Source of the DNA: DASRGL01 sp035651115 | Lineage (GTDB): Bacteria; Armatimonadota; Chthonomonadetes; Chthonomonadales; Chthonomonadaceae | Direction: 5' to 3' | Assembly: GCA_035651115.1 (NCBI GenBank) | Contig: DASRGL010000269.1 | Coordinates: 1-7,638 of the forward strand | Length of the DNA: 7,638 nucleotides | Position numbers and translations under genes: made by a program | Part shown: piece by piece, positions 1 through 6,183 of the stretch | Numbering within the stretch: the first letter of the stretch is position 1 | Layout: every line of letters starts with the position of its first letter | Notes under the pieces: model-generated | The model's database searches: none | Told to the model about the DNA's origin: nothing | The model's input: the letters and a program-made list of their open reading frames with translations, nothing else

Positions 1-1583
1 TTCGTGTCGCTCTCCGCTTCCAGGCCGTCGCGGACACGCCGATGAGATTTGCCATTCCCGCCTGGACGCCCGGCTACTACCAGATTCTGCATTTTGAACA
101 GGGCATCGAGAATGTGCGCGCCGAGGACGAAGCCGGACAGCCCGTGCCGGTCACGCATCCCGAAGCGCGAACCTGGGAAGTCGCCCCGCGGCGCGCCGGA
201 AGCCTCCTGCTGACCTACGACGTGCGCGCCAGCGATACCGGCCTGGGCTTTTTCGGCAGCGTGCTGGACGGCAGAGAGCGTCAGGGCTATATCAATGGGG
301 CTTCGGCCTTCCTCTATCCGGTCGGGCAGACAGATCGGCCCGTCTCCCTGACGCTGGCGCTGCCCGCCGGATGGAAGATCGCGTCGGCCCTCTCTCCGCA
401 GACGCTCACCGCCCGCGCGCAGCAGCCTGTCACCTTCCAGGCCAGGGACTACGACGAACTCATTGATAGCCCCTTGCAGATCGGCCAGTTCGACAGCGCC
501 GAGTTCGCCGTCTCCGGCGTCAAGTTCCGCTGCCTCTTCGTCGGCAGTTCCGGCGTGATGAAGTCCAGACTTGTCAAAGCGTTGGGCCGCATCGTGAAAG
601 CCGCGTTCGACGTCTTCTCCCCGCCCGGCGGGAAGCCCCCTCCCTTCTCGCACTATCTGTTCGTCTTCCACTCCGGCGGCCCCGGTTTCTATGGCGGGCT
701 GGAACACCGGAACTCCACCGTGATTCACATGGGAGATAAACTCGGTGACGGCTCCGCCGACGGCCTGCTCACCCTGGCCGCGCACGAGTTCTTTCACGCC
801 TGGAACGTCAAGCGCCTGCGCCCGGTCGGTCTCGGCCCGTTCGACTACACGCAGCCGGTGCGCTCCGGTTCCCTCTGGTTTGCGGAAGGCATCACCGACT
901 ACTACGCCCAACTGCTGCCTCTGCGCGCGGGCCTGCGCGACCGGGCCTGGTTTCTCAAGGTCATGGCAGGGCGCATCGCCGAACTCGCCGCGACGCCGGC
1001 GCGAGCGCGCGGCAGTCTGGAAGAGGCCAGCCGCAAGACCTGGGAGGGCCAGAGCGAAGGCTACGACGGCCTGAACTACTACCTGAAAGGCAGCCTCGTC
1101 GGGTTCTACTTCGACCTGCGGCTGCGCGCTCTGACCGGCGGCGCGAAAGGGCTGGACGATGTGATGCGGGAACTCGACCGGCAGTACGGGCAGCGCAACC
1201 TCGGCTACCCGGAGGAGGCGCTGCGGAATATTCTGAACGCGGTCGCGGGTTCCGATCTGACCGAGGAGTATGCTCGCTATGTGCGGGGGACGGAGGAGAT
1301 CGCCTGGACGGAGGCGCTGGCGCAGGCCGGGCTGACTCTTCAGGACGATCCGGCAGCGATGGGCGACGCTGCCGACCCCGAAACTCCGCCGCGCCTGGTC
1401 GCGCTGCCGGACAGCCTGCTTTCCGACGAGACGCGGCGCGTTCGCGAAGCCTTTTTCCAGACCACGCGCGCGGCGCAGGCCCATCTGAATCTGCGCGCCG
1501 ACAGCAGCGTTCCGGCGGCGTTTCTGCTGCCATCCGACCTCTGGCTGCCCGCGCGCCTCGCAGCCAGCGGAGCCGGGCCGTGA
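1..1583 (+). CDS. M61-family metallopeptidase (glycyl aminopeptidase-like), 5' end outside window
   Basis: Zinc-dependent peptidase of the M61 (glycyl aminopeptidase) family. The frame is open from base 3 to the window edge. The ATG at 42 lies inside the conserved N-terminal beta-domain, just before the family signature PAWTPGYY, so it is an internal Met and the true start lies upstream. Counting from that Met, the catalytic domain shows the GGLEHRNST signature (218-226), the zinc motif HEFFH (248-252) and the third ligand E282 in LWFAEGITDYY, followed by a YYLKGSLVG segment. After the helical catalytic region, near residue 435, about 75 residues remain that do not look like the C-terminal PDZ domain many M61 enzymes carry. 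The stop codon overlaps the next gene's GTG start, suggesting translational coupling. Cellular location cannot be judged because the N-terminus is missing. The family call is firm; the substrate is unknown. Confidence 0.9.
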   Translation, partial: RVALRFQAVADTPMRFAIPAWTPGYYQILHFEQGIENVRAEDEAGQPVPVTHPEARTWEVAPRRAGSLLLTYDVRASDTGLGFFGSVLDGRERQGYINGASAFLYPVGQTDRPVSLTLALPAGWKIASALSPQTLTARAQQPVTFQARDYDELIDSPLQIGQFDSAEFAVSGVKFRCLFVGSSGVMKSRLVKALGRIVKAAFDVFSPPGGKPPPFSHYLFVFHSGGPGFYGGLEHRNSTVIHMGDKLGDGSADGLLTLAAHEFFHAWNVKRLRPVGLGPFDYTQPVRSGSLWFAEGITDYYAQLLPLRAGLRDRAWFLKVMAGRIAELAATPARARGSLEEASRKTWEGQSEGYDGLNYYLKGSLVGFYFDLRLRALTGGAKGLDDVMRELDRQYGQRNLGYPEEALRNILNAVAGSDLTEEYARYVRGTEEIAWTEALAQAGLTLQDDPAAMGDAADPETPPRLVALPDSLLSDETRRVREAFFQTTRAAQAHLNLRADSSVPAAFLLPSDLWLPARLAASGAGP

Positions 1584-2128
1584 AAAAGCAGCGCCTCCGT
1601 CTCTTCTATATCGGCCCGGTCGGTCTCTGGATGCTCGTCATCTTCTGCGCCTCTGCCCGGAGCGACAGCGGCGCGGAGTCTCTGAGCCTGCTCGTGCGGA
1701 TTCTGGCCTTCCTCGTGCCGCAAGAAGTGGGCAGACTCACGCCCGACCTGCTGGACGCTCTCAACCATATCTCCCGGAAAGCCGCCCATATCACCGAGTA
1801 CGCGATTTTGACGCTGCTGGCGGTGCGCGCGTTGCAGTTCGGACAGGCGCGGCTCAAGCGATGGTCGCTGCCGGGCGCAGCCCTGCTCGGCGTTCTCTAT
1901 GCGGGCAGCGATGAGATTCATCAGATTTTCGTCCCGACGCGCGGGCCTTCGTTCACCGATGTCCTGATAGACAGCCTCGGCATCGCGCTGGCCCTGGCAG
2001 GCGTCGCGCTCTGGTTCGCGCTCAAGTCGCTGGAACGCCGCCTCTGGCGGGCGAACGCGCTCTCCGCTTCCCAACCGGCGGACAGCGCCGAACCGGACTG
2101 CCGCCCCGAACGTATCCAAACTGGATGA
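1580..2128 (+). CDS. VanZ-like family membrane protein
   Basis: Small integral membrane protein of 182 residues with the VanZ-like signature. Conserved positions are R66-K67-xx-H70-xx-E73-Y74, the block DEIHQxFVPxR (111-121), and D127 with the following DSLG (131-134). Hydrophobic segments near residues 8-26, 35-47, 71-87, 95-109 and 127-149 fit four or five membrane spans. The C-terminal 30 residues are polar and unconserved-looking. The GTG start shares four bases (GTGA, 1580-1583) with the upstream peptidase stop, and there is only a weak purine stretch before it, so translation is probably coupled. VanZ of the vancomycin cluster confers low-level teicoplanin resistance, but chromosomal family members mostly have no assigned role and nothing nearby suggests glycopeptide resistance. 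Family membership is clear; function is unknown. Confidence 0.85.
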   Translation: MKKQRLRLFYIGPVGLWMLVIFCASARSDSGAESLSLLVRILAFLVPQEVGRLTPDLLDALNHISRKAAHITEYAILTLLAVRALQFGQARLKRWSLPGAALLGVLYAGSDEIHQIFVPTRGPSFTDVLIDSLGIALALAGVALWFALKSLERRLWRANALSASQPADSAEPDCRPERIQTG

Positions 2129-2143
2129 TACAACAAGTGTTCA

Positions 2144-2188
2144 GGCGTTCGGCGTTGGGAGGCTGGATGGTTTCTAACGCCGAACGCC
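2144..2188. repeat. Perfect 13-bp inverted repeat (hairpin) ahead of the hydrolase gene
   Basis: GGCGTTCGGCGTT (2144-2156) is exactly complementary to AACGCCGAACGCC (2176-2188), with a 19-base loop. It begins 16 bases after the VanZ stop and ends 7 bases before the Shine-Dalgarno of the next gene. No T-run follows, so it is not a standard intrinsic terminator. It could be an RNA stabiliser or processing site between the two genes, a translational control hairpin, or one copy of a dispersed palindrome. Confidence 0.7.
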
Positions 2189-2195
2189 CCATCCC

Positions 2196-2204
2196 AGAAG
2201 GAGG
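2196..2204 (+). promoter_or_regulatory. Strong Shine-Dalgarno deciding the hydrolase start
   Basis: AGAAGGAGG ends 7 bases before the ATG at 2212. It fixes that ATG as the start in preference to the in-frame ATG at 2125, which overlaps the VanZ stop but has no ribosome binding site and would place the hairpin inside the coding sequence. Confidence 0.85.
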
Positions 2205-2211
2205 CTCTCCT

Positions 2212-2940
2212 ATGGCGCTCAATCGCGATACGGCCATCACCTATCTCGGCCACGCCACGATCCTGATAGAGACATCCGGCGGCAAGCGGATACTCATAGA
2301 TCCCTGGACGACCGGCAACCCGGCCTGTCCCCCGGAGTGGAAAGACCCGGCCCGCCTGGGTAAGCTGGACATCATCCTGCTCACGCACATTCACAACGAC
2401 CACGCCGGAGACGCCGAAACCGTCGTCAAGGCCAATCCCGATGCCGCCGTCGTCGCCATCTTCGAGGCGTGCAACTGGCTCGGCGGCAAAGGCGCGCAGA
2501 ACCTCAAGCCGATGAACAAAGGCGGCACGCAGACTCTCGACGGCATCGAGATCACGATGACGCACGCCTTCCATTCCAGCAGTTTTCAGGAGCCGGATGG
2601 CCGCGTCGTCTACGGGGGCGAACCGGCAGGCTACATCCTGCGCCTGGAGAACGGCTTTACCCTCTATGCGGCGGGCGATACGGCGCTCTTCGGCGATATG
2701 GCGCTTTTGCGGGATGTCTTCGCGCCCGAACTGGCGTTCCTGCCCATCGGCGATCTGTTCACCATGGGGCCGCGACAGGCCGCCCATGCGATCCGGCTGC
2801 TCGGCGTCTCGCATGTCGTGCCGATCCACTACGCCACGTTCCCGGCTCTCACCGGCACACCGGAAGAACTTCGCAAGCACGCCGCCGACATCGCCAACCT
2901 CGCCGTCCACAGCCTCAAACCCGGCGAGACGCTGCGCTGA
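2212..2940 (+). CDS. UPF0173 family metal-dependent hydrolase (YtkL-like, metallo-beta-lactamase fold)
   Basis: A cytoplasmic-looking protein of 242 residues, slightly longer than the usual 225-235 of the UPF0173 family. The metallo-beta-lactamase metal site is complete: T-H59-x-H61-x-D63-H64, H121 in MTHAFHSSS, D156 in YAAGDT, and H206 in PIHYATFP. Family-typical blocks YLGHATILIE (11-20), LIDPW (28-32), MNKGG (101-105), GGEPAGYILR (135-144) and LPIGDLFTMGP (177-187) are present. There is no signal peptide or membrane segment. The start is chosen from the strong Shine-Dalgarno; homology begins almost at once with TYLGHA. The gene faces the convergent CBS gene, with a palindromic element between them. 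The physiological substrate of the family is not established, so only the fold and hydrolase class can be stated. Confidence 0.9.
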   Translation: MALNRDTAITYLGHATILIETSGGKRILIDPWTTGNPACPPEWKDPARLGKLDIILLTHIHNDHAGDAETVVKANPDAAVVAIFEACNWLGGKGAQNLKPMNKGGTQTLDGIEITMTHAFHSSSFQEPDGRVVYGGEPAGYILRLENGFTLYAAGDTALFGDMALLRDVFAPELAFLPIGDLFTMGPRQAAHAIRLLGVSHVVPIHYATFPALTGTPEELRKHAADIANLAVHSLKPGETLR

Positions 2941-2958
2941 ACCGGCATTGGCTCATCT

Positions 2959-3054
2959 TGTCTGAACTGTGATGAGAATGATTGAATGAAGACTATGATT
3001 GTGTCGGGTTCAATCACAGGCCATCCCAAAATCCGACGAATCACAGTTCAGACA
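2959..3054. repeat. Palindromic element with perfect 15-bp inverted ends
   Basis: TGTCTGAACTGTGAT (2959-2973) is exactly complementary to ATCACAGTTCAGACA (3040-3054), enclosing 66 bases. The interior has a quasi-periodic GAT/ATGATT texture on the left and two alternative inner stems: TGATTG (2996-3001) with CAATCA (3011-3016), and GTCGG (3003-3007) with CCGAC (3033-3037). It fills most of the gap between two convergent genes. From memory, elements with GTCTGAACTGTGAT-type ends and the same texture recur in many unrelated bacterial genomes. That recollection is unverified here. It may also act as a bidirectional terminator, although it lacks a T-tract. Confidence 0.75.
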
Positions 3055-3083
3055 GGAGAAGAGTTGGAAGTAAGGGTGCAGCC

Positions 3084-3536
3084 CTACCCATCCCACAGCG
3101 CCCGCAGCAAGTCCGCGCGCGTCACGATGCCGACCAGCTTCCCATCGCGCAAAATGGGGATGCGGTTGACCTCGCTCTGTACCATCATGCGGGCCAGTTC
3201 CGAAATCGGCGTCTCCTCCTCTGCCGTCACCACGTCCCGGTGCATCACCTGCTGCGCCTGCACCGTCGCGCCCTCCTGATACGCCTTGAGCAGCGTCTCC
3301 TCCGGGATCGGATAGATGCCGAACAGCGCCGTGCGCGGTATCGCCGCCTGGACTTTGTCCTCGTTCAGCAGGTCGGCCTCGCTGACCATGCCGATGACTC
3401 TGCCCTCCAGGTCTACGACCGGCACGCCGCTGATATGCGCGCTCGCCAGCAGTTCCGCCACCTCCCGCACCGTGGTGTGCGGTTCGACGGTCTTCACGTC
3501 GCGCGTCATCACATCTTTCGCTACCAGTTTTGTCAT
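3084..3536 (-). CDS. Two-CBS-domain protein
   Basis: A stand-alone pair of CBS domains in 150 residues. The first spans about residues 7-60 (KDVMTRDV, then GVPVVD at 37-42 and SEADLL at 52-57). The second spans about 94-148 (QQVMHRDV, then NRIPIL at 124-129 and TRADLL at 139-144). Together they would form one Bateman module, which in this family usually binds adenosyl ligands such as AMP, ATP or SAM. There is no fused enzyme, channel or transcription-factor domain, and no membrane segment. The ATG (complement of 3534-3536) is preceded by AAGGAG (3543-3548) with 6 bases of spacing. It is the only minus-strand gene here, convergent with the hydrolase and divergent from miaA, so it is probably a single-gene transcript. 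I saw no convincing promoter for it. Ligand and partner are unknown. Confidence 0.9.
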   Translation of the reverse strand: MTKLVAKDVMTRDVKTVEPHTTVREVAELLASAHISGVPVVDLEGRVIGMVSEADLLNEDKVQAAIPRTALFGIYPIPEETLLKAYQEGATVQAQQVMHRDVVTAEEETPISELARMMVQSEVNRIPILRDGKLVGIVTRADLLRALWDG

Positions 3537-3658
3537 CGTTCTCTCCTTCTCTCCAGCCTGGCATCGCCTACTTTTTTGTCGTCACTGCGTATCTTAGAAG
3601 GGTATTAGACAGAGGGAGCCAGGCAACCTCTTTCCGGCCCGCAACCCTGTTTATCGGC

Positions 3659-3687
3659 TTGCGTTACGAAGGGCTTTGTGCTATACT
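3659..3687 (+). promoter_or_regulatory. Predicted sigma70-type extended -10 promoter for miaA
   Basis: TTGCGT (3659-3664) and TATACT (3682-3687) are separated by 17 bases. The -10 is preceded by TGC, making an extended -10 element, which compensates for the weak -35. Transcription would begin near 3694 and leave a leader of about 34 bases before miaA. It could also drive hfq and dapF. This is a pattern match, not an experimental site. Confidence 0.65.
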
Positions 3688-3727
3688 GAGGCGGACTTGG
3701 CAGCGAGCGAAATCCAGGTAGGTAACG

Positions 3728-4690
3728 ATGGCGCAGCCCTGGCCTGAGAACCCTCTGCCGGTGGTTCTCGTCGGCCCGACGGCCACCGGCAAAACGGCGG
3801 CGGCGGTCGAACTGGCCGAACGGATCGGCGGCGAGATCATCAATGCGGACTCCATGCAGGTCTATCGCGGCATGGACATCGGGACCGCCAAACCCGGCCC
3901 GGAAGAGCGCGCCCGCGTGCCGTTCCATCTGCTCGACCTGGTGACGCCGGATCAGCCGTTCACCGTCGCCGACTGGAAGGAGCGCGCCGAGGACGCCATC
4001 GCAGACATCGTCCGCCGGAGCCGCCGGGCCATCGTCTGCGGCGGGACCGGGCTGTACGTCCGCGCCCTGCTCGACGACTGGACGCTGGCGGAGACGCCCG
4101 CCGACCCTTCCGTGCGCGCCGCCTTGCGCGCGGAGTTGGCCCAAAGCGGCCCCGAGGCGCTTCATGCCCGCCTGGCGGCGCTCGACCCGACGACGGCGGC
4201 GCGGCTGCATCCCAACGATGCCGTGCGCATCGTGCGCGCCCTGGAAGTCTACCAGATCACCGGGAAGCCGATAGCGGCGTATCAGGCGCAAGACCGGGTC
4301 AATCGCCCTTCCCGCCCGGCGCATCGCATCGGCCTGACGCTGCCGCGCCCGGAACTGTATGCGCGCATCGAAACACGGGTCGAAGCGATGCTGGCTGCCG
4401 GTTGGGAAGAGGAAGTTCGCCGCCTGCTCGCCCAGGGCTATGCGCCCGCGCTCGGCCCAATGCGCAGCCTCGGCTACAAGGAGATGATCGCGGCGATCCA
4501 GGGCGAACTCGACCGCACGACCGCCATCGCACTGATCAAACAAAACACGCGCCGCTTCGCCAAGCGGCAACAAACCTGGTTCCGCGCAGACCCCCGCCTT
4601 CGCTGGCTGGATGTCTCTGCGCTAGATTCGGCAACGGTCGCAGCACGCATAGCAGAGATGCTGGAGAACCCGCTCTCTGAGAGCGTGTAG
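3728..4690 (+). CDS. miaA: tRNA dimethylallyltransferase MiaA
   Basis: Transfers the dimethylallyl group from DMAPP to N6 of A37 in tRNAs that read codons starting with U (the i6A modification). The 320 residues are normal or slightly long for the family. The P-loop GPTATGKT is at 16-23, followed by the diagnostic block INADSMQVYRGMDIGTAKP (38-56). Further blocks are VPFHLLD, the GGTGLYVRALL segment, LGPMRSLGYKEM, and the C-terminal QNTRRFAKRQQTWFR (272-286). The ATG has AGGTAGG 5 bases upstream and lies about 34 bases after a predicted transcription start. hfq follows 220 bases downstream, a pairing also seen in Bacillus-type and other bacteria. The stop codon lies inside the left terminal repeat of the downstream palindromic element, so the last few residues (near SESV) may derive from that element. 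Confidence 0.97.
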   Translation: MAQPWPENPLPVVLVGPTATGKTAAAVELAERIGGEIINADSMQVYRGMDIGTAKPGPEERARVPFHLLDLVTPDQPFTVADWKERAEDAIADIVRRSRRAIVCGGTGLYVRALLDDWTLAETPADPSVRAALRAELAQSGPEALHARLAALDPTTAARLHPNDAVRIVRALEVYQITGKPIAAYQAQDRVNRPSRPAHRIGLTLPRPELYARIETRVEAMLAAGWEEEVRRLLAQGYAPALGPMRSLGYKEMIAAIQGELDRTTAIALIKQNTRRFAKRQQTWFRADPRLRWLDVSALDSATVAARIAEMLENPLSESV

Positions 4691-4833
4691 AAATACCCAG
4701 TGCGGCAGTTGAAACTGCACCTGCAAAAGCCCAAAGTCCGCCTGCACGGACTGAATGCGGAGTCGGCGGAGGCCGACTTGGTGCTTTGGCAGCCGCGAAT
4801 TCATTCGCCGGGCAAGGTATTTCTACGCCCTCT
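4680..4833. repeat. MITE-like element: 18-bp terminal inverted repeats with four internal hairpins
   Basis: The left end (4680-4697) matches the complement of the right end (4816-4833) at 16 of 18 positions, with the inner 11 bases GTAGAAATACC (4687-4697) and GGTATTTCTAC (4816-4826) perfect. Between them lie four tight hairpins in a row: GCAGTT/AACTGC (4705-4718), AGTCCG/CGGACT (4735-4752), AGTCGGC/GCCGACT (4761-4778) and GCGAAT/ATTCGC (4795-4808). There is no coding content. From memory, similar elements with GCGAATGAATTCGC and AGTCCG/CGGACT stems are dispersed in some GC-rich genomes. The element fills most of the miaA-hfq gap and contains the miaA stop codon. In RNA it could fold into a multi-stem structure and affect hfq expression. 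Confidence 0.75.
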
Positions 4834-4895
4834 GCGTAAGAGCGGAACAATGCGACCCGACGGCCATCTGTTTGTTTTTCCCTACCATTTTAACC

Positions 4896-4902
4896 GGGGA
4901 GG
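4896..4902 (+). promoter_or_regulatory. Shine-Dalgarno deciding the hfq start
   Basis: GGGGAGG lies 8 bases before the ATG at 4911. It excludes in-frame upstream starts, such as the one at 4755, that would run through the palindromic element and give a non-homologous N-terminal extension. Confidence 0.8.
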
Positions 4903-4910
4903 ATTGCCTC

Positions 4911-5246
4911 ATGAACAAACCTCAGTTGAACCTGCAAGACATCTTCTTGAACCAGGTTCGTAAAGAGAACATCGGCGTCACCATCTATCTGATCGGCGGC
5001 GTGCAGCTACGCGGGATCGTGCGCGGGTTCGATGCCTTTACCATTCTTCTGGACTCGGTCGGGAAGCCGACACAGCTTGTCTACAAGCACGCGGTCACAT
5101 CCATCGTTCCTTCCCGTCCTGTCTCGAACTTCTATCAGGATTCGCATCGCGAGATGGGCGGGGAACGCGGCGAGCGGGAGCATCGGGAACCGCGGGAGCC
5201 ACGCGAACCTCGCCAGCCGATCCCTCCCGGCACAACCAACCCTTGA
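4911..5246 (+). CDS. hfq: RNA chaperone Hfq
   Basis: Sm-like hexameric RNA chaperone that helps small RNAs pair with mRNAs. It has 111 residues. The Sm core occupies about 6-69: NLQDIFLN with Q9 (the proximal-face uridine-binding Gln), rim motif R17-K18-E19-N20, Sm1 strands IYLIGGVQLRGIVRGFDAFTILL with F40, D41 and F43, and Sm2 signature LVYKHAVTSIVPSR with Y58-K59-H60. The rim is RKEN, as in Bacillus and Listeria, rather than the arginine-rich E. coli patch. The C-terminal tail (70-111) is low complexity, with three EPR triplets at 93-101, no hydrophobic residues from 83 to 103, and strongly mixed charge. The start follows from the GGGGAGG site and from homology beginning at residue 6. It follows miaA across the palindromic element and precedes dapF by 94 bases. 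I saw no convincing promoter of its own. Confidence 0.96.
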   Translation: MNKPQLNLQDIFLNQVRKENIGVTIYLIGGVQLRGIVRGFDAFTILLDSVGKPTQLVYKHAVTSIVPSRPVSNFYQDSHREMGGERGEREHREPREPREPRQPIPPGTTNP

Positions 5247-5308
5247 TCTTCAAAGATCGAACTTCGTGTCAGAGCCGTCTTGCCAGATCGCGCTGTCGGG
5301 AAGACGGC
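5245..5308 (+). other. Two consecutive hairpins in the hfq-dapF gap
   Basis: GATCTT-CA-AAGATC (5245-5258) begins within the hfq stop codon. It is followed by GCCGTCTT (5274-5281) pairing perfectly with AAGACGGC (5301-5308) around a 19-base loop. Neither has a downstream T-run, so they are poor intrinsic terminators. They could protect the hfq 3' end or modulate dapF translation, since the second stem ends 17 bases before the dapF Shine-Dalgarno. Confidence 0.45.
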
Positions 5309-5325
5309 CCTGCAGCAGTCTGTGT

Positions 5326-5332
5326 GAAGGAG
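5326..5332 (+). promoter_or_regulatory. Shine-Dalgarno deciding the TTG start of dapF
   Basis: GAAGGAG lies 8 bases before TTG at 5341. Together with the family-typical N-terminus (MKFTKMHGIGNDF when TTG is read as Met), it fixes this start. The in-frame ATG at 5356 would remove conserved residues. Confidence 0.85.
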
Positions 5333-5340
5333 CAAGTGTT

Positions 5341-6180
5341 TTGAAATTCACGAAGATGCACGGTATCGGCAACGATTTCGTGGTCATCAACGCCCTGTCG
5401 AAATCGCCGGATGAGGGCCAGTTGCCCGAAATCAGCCGCAAAATCAACCACCGGAAATTCGGCGTGGGCGGCGACGGTCTCATTCTGGTGCTGCCTTCCA
5501 AAGTGGCCGATTTTCGGATGCGGATGTTCAACCCGGATGGCAGCGAGGCGGAGATGTGCGGCAACGGTATCCGATGCTTCGCCAAATATATCTTCGACCG
5601 CAAGCTGACTCCGGAGTCGTCGGTCAAGGTGGAGACGCTGGCCGGGGTCAAGATGCTGAAGCTGCTGCTGCGCGCGGGCAAGGTCGAGGCCGTCCGGGTG
5701 GATATGGGTTCGCCGCGCCTGCTGCGCTCCGAGATTCCGATGCGCGGCGACGACAACGGCAAGGTCATCGGCGAAGGATTGAAAGCCGAGGGCCGCCGCT
5801 TCGAGATCACCGCCGTCAATATGGGCAATCCGCACGTCGTCATTTTCGAGGACAACCTGGACGGCTTCCCGGTCGCGCGCTACGGCCCGGCCATCGAGAA
5901 CCATAAGTCGTTCCCGCAGCGCACCAACGTCCAGTTCGTGCAGGTCTGCAACACCGGCGAGATCATCCTGAAGACCTGGGAGCGCGGCGCGGGCGAGACG
6001 CTGGCCTGCGGCACGGGCGCGTGCGCGGCGGTCGTCGCGAGCGTCCTGAACAACAAGACAGGGCGCACGGTTCTCGTCCACCTGCCCGGCGGCGATCTGC
6101 GCGTGGAGTGGGCAGGCGATAACCGCGTTCTTATGACCGGCCCCGCCGAGGAGGTCTTCGAGGGCGACTTCCCGCTTTAG
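5341..6180 (+). CDS. dapF: Diaminopimelate epimerase DapF
   Basis: Cofactor-independent epimerase converting LL-diaminopimelate to meso-diaminopimelate, for lysine and peptidoglycan synthesis in the cytoplasm. The protein has 279 residues, a normal length. Both catalytic cysteines are present: C73 in NPDGSEAEMCGNGIRC and C223 in ERGAGETLACGTGAC. Other family blocks are MHGIGNDFVV (6-15), GVGGDGLILV (41-50) and VNMGNPHVV in the second half. The start is TTG, supported by a good Shine-Dalgarno and by the conserved MKFTKMHG beginning. Homology does not extend into the upstream open frame that overlaps hfq. The gene lies 94 bases after hfq with two hairpins between, and may be co-transcribed. No other lysine or DAP gene is in the window, so the rest of the pathway lies elsewhere. 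Confidence 0.97.
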   Translation: MKFTKMHGIGNDFVVINALSKSPDEGQLPEISRKINHRKFGVGGDGLILVLPSKVADFRMRMFNPDGSEAEMCGNGIRCFAKYIFDRKLTPESSVKVETLAGVKMLKLLLRAGKVEAVRVDMGSPRLLRSEIPMRGDDNGKVIGEGLKAEGRRFEITAVNMGNPHVVIFEDNLDGFPVARYGPAIENHKSFPQRTNVQFVQVCNTGEIILKTWERGAGETLACGTGACAAVVASVLNNKTGRTVLVHLPGGDLRVEWAGDNRVLMTGPAEEVFEGDFPL

Positions 6181-6183
6181 AGA

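Noticed and set aside
2125..2211. In-frame ATG at 2125, overlapping the VanZ stop (ATGA), as start of the hydrolase
   Set aside because: No Shine-Dalgarno precedes it, the added 29 residues would be encoded by the hairpin and do not look like the family, and the ATG at 2212 has an excellent ribosome binding site.
2982..3608. Plus-strand open frame of 208 codons
   Set aside because: It runs through the palindromic element and antisense to the well-supported CBS gene, and the product is His/Arg-rich with no domain pattern.
3605..4573. Minus-strand open frame of 322 codons opposite miaA
   Set aside because: Shadow of a GC-rich coding gene; Arg/Gly/Ala-rich translation without motifs, while miaA on the other strand is unmistakable.
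5032..5340. N-terminal extension of dapF overlapping hfq
   Set aside because: The extension is out of frame with hfq and Ser/Arg-rich; homology and the Shine-Dalgarno both point to TTG at 5341.
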